The notes beneath the pieces were generated by a model. It was not told the origin of the DNA. It did not search any database and saw only the letters and a program-made list of their open reading frames with translations. From Coprinopsis marcescibilis (lineage: Eukaryota; Basidiomycota; Agaricomycetes; Agaricales; Psathyrellaceae), in contig ML210187.1 in assembly GCA_004369085.1 (NCBI GenBank), positions 62,001 to 126,000 of the forward strand: a stretch of DNA of 64,000 nucleotides. Reading direction: 5' to 3'. The position numbers and the translations under genes are program-made. Position 1 is the first letter of the stretch, and each line of letters begins with the position of its first letter. Below are positions 23,072 to 34,984 of this stretch, piece by piece.

Positions 23072-26000
23072 CTACCTAATCCCCGCACTCTTCACCCCAC
23101 CCTTCCCACCCATCCCACTCTTTCCATGCGCACCCTCACCCCCTCCAACCCCAACCCCCTCCCCTCCACTTTGAACACCCCCCTGCCCACCCTTGAACCC
23201 CTCCCCACTCCCAAACGTCCCAAAAAACGGCGTGGCAGGACTAAGAGTAGACGGCGTCTGCGTCTGCGACGAATACGTCAGCGCAGGTGAAATCATCGAT
23301 GGAGAATTCCCCGAATACGTAGTAAGCGCAGGAGAAATCATCGAAGGCGAATGCGACGAATACGCAAGACCAGGCGAAACATCCGACGACGACCGCCCAG
23401 ATTCTTCATACCCTTCCCGCTGACCCTGACCCTGTCCCTGTCCCTGATTCTGACTCTGATTCTGATACATCGACGTCCGGTACCCATTCCCCTCCCCAAC
23501 ACCACCAACACTCTCCCGCCTCCTCACTCCACCATCACCCCCTCCATCTCCTTGTCCACTCAAAGCCATCCTCCCCACACTATTCCTCGAATAATGCCTC
23601 GCTCCCTGCGTCTGTCCCTGTCCCTGTCCCTGAGCAATCATCTGCCCCGCACCCGCAACACCAGACACACTCGCACGATGGTACGGAATCGTATTCGCCC
23701 TCATATGCACCTGATGTCCCTCTTCCACCCCCGCCTGATACTGCCCCGACATCCGATTCTGCTGCTGCTGCTGTTGATCAGACATCACACTCCCAGCCCC
23801 ATACGCAGACCCCGGAGCCTGAGCATGAAACGCCTCCTCATCACTCATCTGTCCCCTCCCATACCCCCTCCCACCACCATCAACCCCCTCCTTCCTCCGT
23901 TGGCCAAGATCCAAAGGCGTCGGTCTCTTCCTCTGCGCCTGCTGCTGAAGAATAACAGCAGCCCGCTCCTCAACACTCATCCCCCCATACTGCAACTGCA
24001 ACTGCAACTGCCTCTCCAAATGCGACCTCATAATATACTCCTCCGCGGGCGTATACCCCGTATGCGTACTCGCAACACCACTCCCTCCATACCCATACTG
24101 CAACATCTCACCCCCTCCATACTCCTGACCCTGATACTCTTGCAAAAGTTGCTGCTCCAATTGCTGTCGATAAACCTCCCTCTGCTCCACAGGAACACTC
24201 ATGCTCTCAGTCATATTCAACGACTCCAACAAACTCTGCATCGCCGGGTCAATCCCACTCCCGCTCCGTCCATACTCAACTCGGAACGGATTCCCTCCAA
24301 CAACACCGGCAGTAACATCATTCGTCCCATCCAACAACTGGTAGTTGCGATGATGAGCAGCCGAATTAGGTCCAACAGCCCCAGGACCATTCGCAAACGC
24401 AGAATACTCTAGGCCAGGCGCCCCGTTCCCAAGCTGAGTCCTCGACGTCGCAGCAACACCCAACGCCAATCCTCGACCCGCACCAATAACCTCTCGCCCA
24501 TCCACGCCCTCCTCCCTCCCAGGCCAATCCAACCCCCTCTGTCCAATAACAGGGTACCCAGAAACCTGAGCCTTGGCGGGCCCCGCACTCGGCGGTGGCG
24601 GTGGCGGCAACGACGGTCCACTCTGCAAATCGTGACCACGAAGGTTCAACAACGCAGCTTGAGCAATCGTCAACCTCGCAGGGGAATCGCCCATCGACGC
24701 TCCCCCGCCCTCCTTTGATGCCCGCTCTTGACGCTTCAAAACACGCACAAATCCGATAAGTAAACCCATAAACAAAACATTGGACGCATAGAGACTCACT
24801 CTTAGCTCTCGCTGCTCGCTGGTATCAGCGAACCGAACGCTGATGCGACTCCCAGCATCGTTCCAGCCTCTAACCATCCTCCCATGCAACCTCTCCACAA
24901 TCTCTTCAGCACCCGCACGCGTATCCAACCTAAACCCTCCGATCAGCATGCCATAACCAAAAAACCAGACACCAACATACCGAACAAACGCAATGATCCT
25001 GGGCGGGTTGCTAAGCCGAGTCTGGAAGAACCGGCTGCTGATAATCCGATGAGGAGCCACCAAATTCCCAAGCGTCTGAAATAACACAAATCAGCAACGT
25101 CCCGCTAGACAAGGACGCATACATACCGGTTCATCAATGCTCAGGGGTAAACCCTCCATATACAAGTTGGTGCTCAACGGATCAGCAAGAGCCTCCATCC
25201 TCGCCTTGAAAGACGCATCTTGATCATCCTCACTCCCATCCCATCCTCGATACCCATCCGAACTGTCCGACTGTCCGGATCCCTGATGAACAGAAGCCTG
25301 TGCATAAACCGTGCCAGGAATCTTATGGACTTGCTAAAAACACCATGAAACACGGATCAGAACCAAAAAGATCCACCAACACAGCAAAAAACACACCTTT
25401 GAAAACGTCGGATGCAGATTCCGATACTTTCTCAAAACACCAATACACCTTTCGGCAGCGTCAACAGTTTCAAACCTAAAGCCCCTGATCAGAATCAAGA
25501 CGGATGGAACAAAAATGGAAACCTACAACACAAAGCCATAGCCACTCTCGCTATCCCTGACATGCCTCGTAAACGTCCTGACGCTCTTGACCTCCCCAAA
25601 CGGAGCACAGAGCGCATATAGCTGGTCTTCTGGGAAATGAGGCGGCAATCCATTGATATACACATTCGGTGTCTTGCCATTCTGCGAATCCACCCCACGG
25701 CCCGAAGACGAAGACGACGACGAGGTCTTGCCAGACTCGTCCTGCGCCAAAGGACTTGTCACAGACGGCATGACCGAACCAGCAGAAAGAGGCGTAGGGG
25801 GCTGAGACGAAGAGTTTGGGAAGGAAATGACAGAGTTGGAGACGGTGATGGTTCCATACTGCTGATGGTTGGGGATAAGAGTCACACCTGTAGACGCCGA
25901 GTTGTTCCCAAGATGGGGATGCACTCCGATCGGCTGTACTTCCCCCTGCTGCCGCTGACCCGACTGCATATCCCGCTGATCAGCCCTATTCGACGAAAAG

Positions 26001-27473
26001 TTATCATCGCCGAGACTGCGTCGGTCAGAGTCAAAGCTGACGTCCAAATCATCCTTTGACACACTGCGCTCGCTGATCGCACTAAGCGCAGGAGCAAAGG
26101 TCGGAAGCTGCGGGAGGGGCTGAGTTTGAGTGTAGCTCGACGATGGCTGCATGCTAGGATGGTTGGGGAACGAAAGAGGCTTGGCGTTAAAGGCAGTGGC
26201 GTTGGACGATGGCGGGATGCTATCGTTGTAGCAAGAGCCCAACATTTCTGCACCAAAGTAAGTAGTGTGGGCTGGCGCTGTAGACGGGTAGTTGCCCCCC
26301 GGTCTGCCACCAGGAACGGAAGGCAGGGGCGAGGAAGGGGGAGGGGTAGCCATGGCGGGGACGACGAGGGGCCCCGGAGTCAAGCTCAAAGGGCGCAGGC
26401 GGGGTTTCTCGAGAGGACTCTTGCGAGGATAGCCGCCATGGGACGGCAGCTGGTGTTCCTGGCCAAAGTCGAGCTGTTCCATAGAGGTGGGAATGGAAAG
26501 GGTAGGATCGTCATCCATGTCGGGTAGCGGAACTGTAGCCATTCGTGTAGCCGGCGGGATCTGGGGAGAGTCAAAGTCGGGAACAGGAGACAGCAAGCTT
26601 CGAGGGGTCGACGTGCGGGGTTCAGCCAAGTTGCGAGCGATAGATCTGGGTGGCGTGGAGGTTGCGGTAGGCTCTTGAATAGTCTCTGCAGAGGCTTTGG
26701 GATCGCTGTGGCTCGATTCTGATTCTGGGTTAGGCGCCGTGGAAAGTAGAGGGATGTGCGTATAGCGCTGGTTCACTGTCGGACCCGACGAGAAGCGCGG
26801 TCCACCCGGCAGCAGAGGGGACTCGTCAACTGCGCGCTCGTCTACGAAATAGAATAGAATAGATCAGCTCAATGTCTCGGTAAAAAGATAGGTGAATAGC
26901 AGGTAGATGGGCGGTGATGTGGGTGCAATGTGGGGATAGAAAGGATTAGTCAAATCCAACAAGCTCGCCGCTGGGCGTATAAATCACAGCCAATATGCAT
27001 GTATGTATGCGGATGTATGCACTAGGTTCAGGTATGCATGCACCGCTGGTTGTATGCATATGAATATACACGGACCAAGCAAGATGGATGAACAGCAGAT
27101 CGAATTGGACCCCCGCATAAGCACCCACCAGCCAATGCCCACACACGCCCACAACCAAGTGGCACTCACCACAGTTTGCAAGTCCACTGGAGGTATCCAA
27201 GCCCATGTCGTTGAGGTATATCTCCACGTCGTCGCTCGAGCCCGACAGGTTGTCCGCCGAGCCCCTGTCGATGAGCACGTCCTCGAGGTCGACCACGACG
27301 CCGCCGTTGCCGTCCCCGCGTTCTGCGTTGAACGACAACGTGGCTTCGACTGGCACAGAGAGCATCGCATCGCTGTGGTGCGTTCCGCGCGAGGCACCAT
27401 CGCCCGGGCGAGACGACGTTTCGACCATCCCAGACGGGGTTTCCGGCGAACAAGAACGGGGCGGGGTGTTCAT
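23072..27473 (-). CDS. Two-RRM RNA-binding protein (RBMS/MSSP-like) with long low-complexity tail
   Basis: Seven exons (27170-27473, 25527-26841, 25397-25475, 25127-25333, 24981-25075, 24800-24929, 23072-24733) give 1263 residues. The first ~490 residues are Ser/Pro-rich. RRM1 (about 495-565) has NVYINGLPPHF as RNP2 and SGYGFVLFET as RNP1, which is rebuilt exactly across intron 2 (donor GTAGGT). RRM2 (about 620-705) has LYMEGLPLSIDEPTL, IIAFVRLDTRAGAEE and a following SVRFADTSEQRELRRQ tail, the arrangement seen in RBMS/alan-shepherd proteins. Such proteins bind A/U-rich single-stranded RNA or DNA and control mRNA fate. The C-terminal ~540 residues are rich in Gln, Gly, Tyr and Ser with short QGQ repeats and a Q run, a prion-like composition. 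Exon 1 was accepted because its GTGAGT donor joins the acidic exon 2 start in frame. Confidence 0.88.
23421..23640 (-). repeat. Coding minisatellite encoding Q/G and Q/N/S repeats
   Basis: Two short blocks inside the last exon of the RRM gene (about 23421-23470 and 23609-23637) repeat a hexamer coding for Gln-Gly, Gln-Asn and Gln-Ser. They lengthen the low-complexity tail and are likely length-variable between strains. Confidence 0.6.
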
Positions 27474-28773
27474 TCAACGGCGGGAGAAAAGGGAAGCTTA
27501 GCGGGTAGATATCTGGATGGGATGTCGGCGGCGGGGGTCGTCGTGGTTCAGAAACAAGTGCTGCAAAAGACAAATAGCAAAATAAAAAAGAAAGACAAAG
27601 GGCGCAATGGAGACACTGCGCTGCTGTGAATCACGGGGAGAGACGTCAGATCAACAAAAATAGAGAGAGCCTTGGGCACGTACTAGTCTGCCCGCTAATA
27701 GGTAATCCACCCGATCACCCTCTATAGTCTGTTTTCACCAACAAGACCGCGCTAACAAGGCGCAGAATGCAGACTGCAAGACAGAGCTCGCGGCCCCCGA
27801 CAACGCTGGTCCAACCACAGACAATACGATACCGCAAGAGAAGCCAATAGAAAAAGGCAATGCCCACTTGAATAGCTTCTGGCGCGTCTGCTGTCGCCCG
27901 CCCAGTCACTCGTCCATCCTCTGTCGGAACCGACATTCTGTCCAAGTAGAAGCTCGCACTGTCCCACCGGCACGCCCCCAGCGCTGACAGCGGCACAGGC
28001 CCATTCCCAACCAGCCCACCTCTTCCATGTTCCTATCCACCGGCGTACATACCCCACCACACAATTCGGCAACCCAAGAACCCAATTCGACATCCTGCTC
28101 CACTAAAAAATCGATCCTCGGGCCTAGAATCTAGATGAAAGATCCTCGGACTCGGAGTGACCACTTCTGACTTCCTCTCGATATTCATAAATCACATCCA
28201 ACCACCCCCGACCTGATCCCTGATATATAATCAACCTGGAACGAAAACCGGTTCTTCCAAAATTCTTTTGTATCAAAGAGTCTACCGTAGAAAGAATGAT
28301 CAGCATACCTCTGCATTATGTGTAACCGCAACGCACCATATATTCATCCACAAGACGTAAACAGAGAGCACACACGAGATGATACTTTAGATTGACTGCA
28401 ACCTGTTGACAGTGGCGGTCGGTTGGCGACTACCTCCCTCAGGGGTAATTACAACTAGTTCGAATTTCGAAACTTCGCACCGAACGATGATCAATGATCA
28501 TGCGGGTCAGTTAGCCGTCTTGCCGAGACAGAGTCACACGATTGGAGCACTGTCCGCAAGTTCGAACCCCATATCTGCACGAATTTTGAGTCAAAACATG
28601 CCCAAGGACTCTTAAATACAAGAGAACAGGATGCCCCACCTAAATATTCGTCGGTGGCGAGTCGGAGCGGAAGGGAAGATCCGCACTGATCCACGGGATG
28701 ACTAATTCAAGTCGTAACGAAACCTTTGACCGGCTCGTAGATAAGTACCTCCCAAACGTCTACTACTACAACC
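27474..28773. promoter_or_regulatory. Divergent intergenic region between the RRM gene and the gene at 28774
   Basis: The RRM gene starts leftward at 27473 and the unknown-protein gene starts rightward at 28774, so the 1.3 kb between them must hold both promoters. No coding sequence is supported. A GTTCGAACCCC motif near 28560 looks like a tRNA B-box, but its stems do not pair. Confidence 0.5.
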
Positions 28774-30138
28774 ATGCCAAAGGTACCTACAACACCTTCA
28801 CGCGCTGCCCAAAAATCCGCAACAGCGCAAAGTCTCCCCGAACTCCAAAAGGGGGCGGCGAGTGCAGCTAAGAAACCACATTTCGAACCAAAGGATGAAT
28901 CGAACTGGAGGAAAAGCAGGATACCAATTAACAGCAAAGTGCGTGTAACGGCAATAATTCCTACTCCTTACAACAACTGCTCATAAACGACTTGGTTGCG
29001 TTATTATCAGATCACCAAAGGGGATGCAACGAAGCTGTATAGGCTCACCAGCGCCGAACTGCGTTAGCTGAAACATGGGGACACCATGTGCGTCTCGAGT
29101 TCAAAGTCCACTGACTTGGCATTGACTGACGGGTTTCCAAGTACCGAAGCTGGTTTCAAGGCGTTTCTGTACAGAGAACAAGACGTAGAGCGCCTCGCTT
29201 GGAGAAAGTACGGCGGACCTGAAGAATTTGCCGCCATGTAAGCAGGCAATTCCTCAAGCAAAACACAACCTAACCGCTCCCAGGCTCGGAGACTGCGAGA
29301 AAAAGTACAAAAAGCGATGGCCTTCCAAACAGTTCCCTCAACCAGCCGCATACAACCCATCTTCAGCCCGAGGTTGGGTGGATGCGCTAACCCTCCCACC
29401 CAGCTATTACACCACTCTAGCCTCAGTGGAAGACCGCGTTAAAAGCAAGTTGGTGCAGAAAGCCCACGGGGACGAATGGCTCTGGCACGCCTGCCTCAAA
29501 GCCTGGCGCCGCACTCTCAGCACCTACGAGGACTACATCCCCATCCCCGGCCAGACCCACCTGCACTACTGCGAAGCCGCCTGCAACGTCTTACCCACCT
29601 ACCCACCGCGAATCAACCCTCCTCAACCGCTTCCGCCTTCCTTCCAAAATTTACAGGGAGTTCTTGATGAAGCCCCTGATTTTCGCCCGATGGAAGAAGA
29701 TTACATCACCCACCCCGCCATTGAGCAGTGTGACGACCACGTCGACGGCTGGACATGGTATGAGTGGACCACGCAGTACCTGGAGAGGGTGTTCCACGCA
29801 CTCATCACCATCATCAAGCACCACGGCGTCGGTCCGACCGGATGGAAAGCAGCTAGGTGGATGGTGTACGACGCGGTACGTCTTGCCCACACTCCTACTT
29901 AACCTCGTTCTGCTAAGCACTTGATTCGCCTTTGGTTTGGTCGTAGCACTCGCGGTCCTTGGGCGGTATAACGTCAAAACTAGTCCGAGGCGATTGGGTC
30001 CCGGACTCAGACGAGGCCTTCCACTGGTTAGAAGGACAAGGAAAGGAAAGCTATTTCAGCATTCCGAACCTCGTATACCGTTATCCTGCGAAATTTAAAG
30101 AATACTACGCCCTCCTGCCAACGTCCGACTGTCAATAA
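28774..30138 (+). CDS. Protein of unknown function, paralogue of the gene at 55179-56048
   Basis: Preferred model: exons 28774-28938, 29011-29062, 29177-29237, 29284-29875, 29947-30138, 353 residues. I do not recognise the family. The N-terminus is basic and Pro/Ser-rich with a conserved DESNWRKS element. A middle region carries LAWRKYGGPEEF, a C-terminal half holds DEWLWHACLKAW, and several Trp/Tyr/His-rich helices follow. The second copy at 55.2-56.0 kb shares DESLWRKS, AWRKYGGPDEF and GDEWLWDACVNAW, which supports both as coding. Without the 114-nt intron at 29063-29176 (GTTAGC donor) the frame meets a TAG at 29065. An intron at this position exists in the paralogue, so splicing is more likely than a nonsense mutation, but the second is not excluded. 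It is convergent with the DUF1275 gene. Confidence 0.66.
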
Positions 30139-30311
30139 AGGGCATCGTTGGACACTGGAGATATGCAAAACGGGAAAATAACAGTATAATAAAGTACAAC
30201 TCTAACGGACAATCTAATCAACAACATGTATATATGTAGGGTATCGAACAAATGTAAAACAGACAACCTTGTGCCATAGTAGTGTGCAGAAACATCGCCG
30301 ACGAACGCCGC

Positions 30312-31550
30312 TCAAGGCAAATGTACATGCCTCGCAGGAATCAACAGCCACGAAAAGGCAATCGCAACCCTTATCAACACAGCAACACCGATCGTCGCCG
30401 CCGTCCCCAGCTGCCCCAGCACCAACCTCCCCACCACCACCCCCAAGAATAAGTACCCAATCACCATCCACTTGTGATCTCTAGAGGGCACACTTCGTCG
30501 CACATAGAACAACGCAGGATCAGTCGCGAGCTCTACAAACGCTGCTGTCAACACAACTACGGAACGTACGGAACACCGATTATCAGCATCATCCGAAGCA
30601 AACGCCACGAGGAAAGAAAAGGCTTACTGGTAGTGCTGAACGGAGTATTGAGCCTCCTAGCCATGATGCCCTGCACACCAAGACTCGCACTAAGACACGC
30701 GATCCCAAAAAAGTACCGCATGCTGACAACAGCGACGGTTTGCGTGGAAAATGCCGCATCCCCTGCACCAACAGCAACAGCGAGAGCGGGGATCGGCGCG
30801 GCTTCCAACGACCAAAACGTTAGCGCACTGGCGAGGGTGAGGCACGCCTGGATGAGCGTCCCCCCAACGAGCCACCCGCGCTTGTGCGTCCCGATTTTGT
30901 CTCCCAGACGACCGAATATGAGCAGGCCGGCGATAAACGCGACCAGCGAGCAGAAGGACTGTGCTTCGGAAGGTGGAGGTACGTTTTGGAGCACGGGTCG
31001 GACGGTGAACGCGGTTGGAGCCGGCGTGGTGAGGAAAACCGATTCCAGGCGGCGCGCGAACGCTAGTGCGAGCTGCAGAGCGATAGTACGTTCTCAGCAA
31101 TGCTCCTTGCTTGACTCGTCGCGAACCCATACGCACCTGTGCAAAGTTGCCGGTTTGGAAACCGCACCAGACGAAGATGGAAGAGAACGAGATGGCATCG
31201 CTGGGAGTCAAGTCGATTAGGACGAGTTCCTGCTCGTTCGTTCGGTGGGGACGACATACATATAGCCAGTCATGAATGCATACGCGGATAAAAACGGCGC
31301 GACTTTGCCCGCGTCCACTTCAGACGTGAGTGAATGGCGCAACGAGGCTAGCAAACCAACCGTATTTCGAGCAGGCTCCTCAGCCGAGTCTAGGAAACAC
31401 AACATACATACCCCTTATGAGCAACGAACGCCACAAGTACGACTAGCTCTCACCTGACGAGACAGAGGAACCTCCGTTGACAGAACGATAATGCTGTATC
31501 CCATTCTCAGGGTGTTTCATCAAGCTCGACGTAGACGACGACGACTCCAT
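30312..31550 (-). CDS. DUF1275 (YoaK-family) multi-pass membrane protein
   Basis: Five exons (31454-31550, 31260-31389, 31137-31200, 30628-31072, 30312-30556) give 326 residues. After a ~55-residue polar N-terminus the protein is mostly hydrophobic, with about six predicted membrane segments. The diagnostic DUF1275 pieces are visible: ISFSSIFVWCGFQTGNFAQ (exon 3), RLGDKIGTHKRGWLVGGTLIQ, SASLGVQGIMARRLNTPFSTT and VLTAAFVELATDP. Function is unknown; the family is proposed to be transporter-like. The intron positions match those of the paralogue at 58635-59712, including the short 64-nt exon. This copy carries an Ala/Val-rich insert (about 200-220) that the paralogue replaces with a polar stretch. 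Confidence 0.91.
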
Positions 31551-32196
31551 GATACTCCAAGTCCAATCCCTCAACAGTCCAAGTCGTCCCGTAGACGGTA
31601 GTGGTTTCCGGACAGTGTCCAAACGAAAAAGCCTAGTAGTGGTCGGTGGTAGAGCTGAAAATTAACTGGCAAGCCGCCACAGTTGTGCCGATTTGTAGTG
31701 CGATCAAGAAGCCATTAGAAGGGCCCATGATGCATATGCTAAATGAAGTTGACTGAACAGGCAGCTTGATTTCACGGGCACAAGCACCACCGGCTTAGTT
31801 GCCTGCCGCCTCCGTTCCAAACACCGAACGTCATTGGCTTGGCAGACAGAGCCTCCACTCAGCCCAATGCCTGCCGTGCCTCTTGTCTCAAATTCAAAGA
31901 GCACCTTGTCTTTGACACCTACTATCATTCCCAGTGCAGGTTTCCCCTAGATGTAAGACTCTCTTGCAAAGAGAACGGGGAACCGCCAGGAGCTGCCTCC
32001 GACAGACCGCCCGAGATCATCGCTCAAAGGGGAGACTCGGGAGAGCCTGCAGACATCGGTAAAATCGGAAATTTTAGGAATTTCGTCCACCTGCAAGTAC
32101 CCGAATACAAATCTGGGGCGCCCAGGCCCACAGTTCAGACCTGGCCCGCCAGCCACGGGTTTAAAAATTCGTCTTGGGGCAAAAATGCGTCACACT
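31551..32196. other. Upstream region of the DUF1275 gene
   Basis: No gene seen. It should hold the DUF1275 promoter (reading left) and the 3' UTR of the metallophosphoesterase gene that ends at 32197. Confidence 0.5.
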
Positions 32197-34088
32197 TTAT
32201 TCCGAGACGTCTTCCAAGGCTACTCTTGCCCGAATATCACCATCTTCGAGTCGAATCCATGTGTCGATTGATGCGTCCGGACGCGAGGTTTTGAACACGA
32301 TGTTTCGTACGCCGTGGCCCCACCCCGAGTCGCTGTAGCCACCATACCTGAATTGGTTGATAATGCGATGTTACTACCATAGGCATCTGTTATGAGACGA
32401 GTCGGAAGGGCAACGCACCCTGAATGCTTGTCGAAACAGAACACGACGTCCTTGGTCGGTTCACGCGCACACCACTCGTTACCATGATCTAGACTCGGGG
32501 AATTAAATACATATCAAGGGGGCAATAAATCGAAAAAAAACGCACCGTGTCCAGATATCACAGCGCGAAGATTCTTGATCTTCGAAACTGCGTCCCAGAA
32601 GGGCTCGTCGTTCCCCACCGAGTTTGGATCCATGGAAGCCTGAACGGATCCCCGGCCAAGGTAATCCGCTAATCAGAATATCAGAACCCCCGAGAAATTA
32701 TCAATCAAACTGAACACACCATTCTGTCCTGGGTTCTTGGAACTATCCAGTTTCGCCTGTACAACTTTGATGGCATACCTATTCGTAGCTCCTTCAACAA
32801 CGAACGAGGCGTGGATGGCGCAACGAGGACACTTACGGCGGAATATGCATGAATGCCATCGCACTGCGCTGGGTATCTGGACCCCACGCAGCTTCCATTA
32901 ATGCAGACTCGGATTGAATCCAATCCGCAACGGACGCGTCAACCCAGTCAGGGATGGGTTTCGTCCCTGCGTTTCCGTCGGGGTATATGCCGCCTGCAAA
33001 AGGTCAACTGAATTCCCACCCTTTCTCCGTTCCTGGTACTTACCTCGAGAATCAAAGAACCAGAGGATCAAAACCGGTGCAGGGTCTGGAATTGGATGTT
33101 AGATGCGTGCTTCGAGATAGACAGCATCATGTGGGTACCGAGCTGAGACTGGTATACCTTTGCGCAAACGCGTCAGTGGCATACCCTCTGTAAAAAGGCA
33201 ACTACCTACTGGAACCCAATAGTTTCCTGGGCCTCGCTTGCCTCCAATACTAGACGAGGCCGTTCTCGTATAACTGAGAGGCGCAAGCTTCTGTTCTTGG
33301 ATAATCTCCTCAATATGGGTAATGTTCACATCATTGTCGTGGTTCTGCATCGCGAGTTCAAGCACTTCGACAGGCGTGGGTGGGTGGGAACACTCACACC
33401 ATGTGTGGAGGAGAAAGCGACTCCAGCTGCATTCAACGGGGCGACTATCTGATCAATCAACGTCGTCGAATTCTCTCTAAACGTATCTAAAATCCACCGT
33501 GAGCACTCAGTGCGTTCGAAGATGCCGAGAACGTACTCTCGCCGGTGATCAGGTCCCCATTCAACACACTACGGGCGAGCATGGGACATCACTGAGCGTC
33601 ACGCTATAGCGTCAAAATTGGCTAGCAACCTACACATAGTCCGGCTGCTCCTCCCGCAAAACAGTCTTCATCAACCTCGTACTGTTCCGATCCTGTTCAG
33701 GGCCCCAATCCACCTCCGGCCCTTCCCCAAAGTGAAGGTCCGAAAAAACAGTGATTTTGAACGTGTCGTCGGGCCTGAATGTGTTGCGAGGCTTCCCGAG
33801 TGCAGGATACGGGTCGAGGTCCACGACGACACGCCTTGGCGAATCTGAATCGGGGGCATACCCAAGGCCGATTTTGGCTTGGTTGCTGCCCCGTGGCGGT
33901 CCTGCGAGGCTCGGAAGGTTTGAGGTGAGGTACTTTGACCACCAAGGTTCTTTGTCTGATACCGCTCTGCTGCCAGTGAGCCCTGAGTCCGTCGTTGGCA
34001 ATCCCCGGGCGAAGGAGGTGAAAAGCGTCAGATAGAGATATGCCAAACCTATTTGAGCACTCCTTTGCCAGGAGAATAGACCCGTCAT
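32197..34088 (-). CDS. Secreted calcineurin-like metallophosphoesterase (DCR2-like)
   Basis: Eleven exons (33634-34088, 33537-33568, 33398-33486, 33210-33344, 33139-33157, 33044-33085, 32837-32993, 32720-32778, 32546-32668, 32419-32488, 32197-32347) give 443 residues. A hydrophobic N-terminus (about 1-30) looks like a signal peptide or anchor. All metal-binding motifs of the family are present in order: FSDLHFGEGP (D-x-H), NGDLITGE (G-D), GNHD at 192-195 formed across an intron, and SGHDHGNEWC (G-H-x-H). These residues hold a two-metal centre that hydrolyses phosphomonoesters. The layout with a long N-terminal lead and the FHFGEG-type first motif is that of fungal DCR2-like phosphatases; the substrate is not clear. 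Two exons are very short (19 and 32 nt). The ATG at 34088 was chosen because the frame upstream has no ATG. It is divergent from the LPMO gene. Confidence 0.93.
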
Positions 34089-34984
34089 TTCGCGCGGGGA
34101 ATGGACGAGAGTGGACGTGATTGGCAAGTATAAACTCGATTGTGAGAAGGAATTTCATGAAATCATGTTCGGAGACAGGGGCGGTTGTCGAACTGAGCCT
34201 GAGAAGCTTGGCGCTTGCTTATTGTCTATTTGCGCTTGCTATGATCAGAAGGACGGAAGTTGCCGAAGCTGATGCAGTCCTCTTTATTTTCGTCACCAGT
34301 ACCACCAGAACCTACGTTAGATTCTCATCTTCACATAGACGGGGGGAAAGGTACGAACAGTTTCCGAGGATTAAAATTTGACGCCTCGAGGCTATCCGAT
34401 TCCTAATAACGCAGGCCCCTTTCGAGCTGGCGGTTGTCGAGATAATCGTAATCTCTGGCGTTCTGAAGTCTGAGAAACACTGTAGTTGGCAAGGATTAAC
34501 TGCCGTGGCAATGGTGGCATTGACCGAGGTCTCTTATCAGGACGTTCCGAACTCTCTGTTTGCGCTTACTAAAATTGCCGCCAAAGTGGAATCGCGCAAG
34601 TGCGGACTCGGAATAAACTCAATTGTTCTTCCTCCTTTTTCGAAGTTTGAATACCACCATCCATGTTTATGTTCATGGGTCGGTTTTTGCCACGCGGCGA
34701 GTACTTGCCGCAGAGGGAGCCCTCGTGAGCATCAAAGACCCTAGTTTTCTCGCCATTTCAGGGTAGTACCTATGCTTCTGCATCAACCCTCGACTTTAAT
34801 GTGGTAGAGCGAAGACCCGAAGTCCGTTGTGAGAGGATCTTATCGGATACTTTCCGGGAGAAGATCAGCGACTGAATAACATTGTAGATTTAGGGAATAG
34901 CGTCGGAGCAGGCCAACGAGGATTCAGCTGTATAAACCGTATAAACTGTTCAAACTAAAACATCGTTCGATCTGACGCTTCAAG
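34089..34984. promoter_or_regulatory. Divergent promoter region, metallophosphoesterase / LPMO
   Basis: An 896-bp region between two divergently transcribed genes for secreted enzymes. It should hold both promoters. Just before the LPMO ATG the sequence has CTGTATAAACCGTATAAACTG (34928-34948), two TATAAA copies 11 bp apart, a possible TATA element. No coding sequence is seen. Confidence 0.5.

Noticed and set aside
23351..24412. 353-codon open frame on the + strand
   Set aside because: It is the antisense of the RRM protein's low-complexity exon; composition is an Arg/Leu/Pro artefact of that strand.
28495..28600. Second tRNA-like stretch with GTTCGAACC
   Set aside because: A seven-pair acceptor can be drawn with wobbles, but the T-stem does not pair and the anticodon arm is missing.
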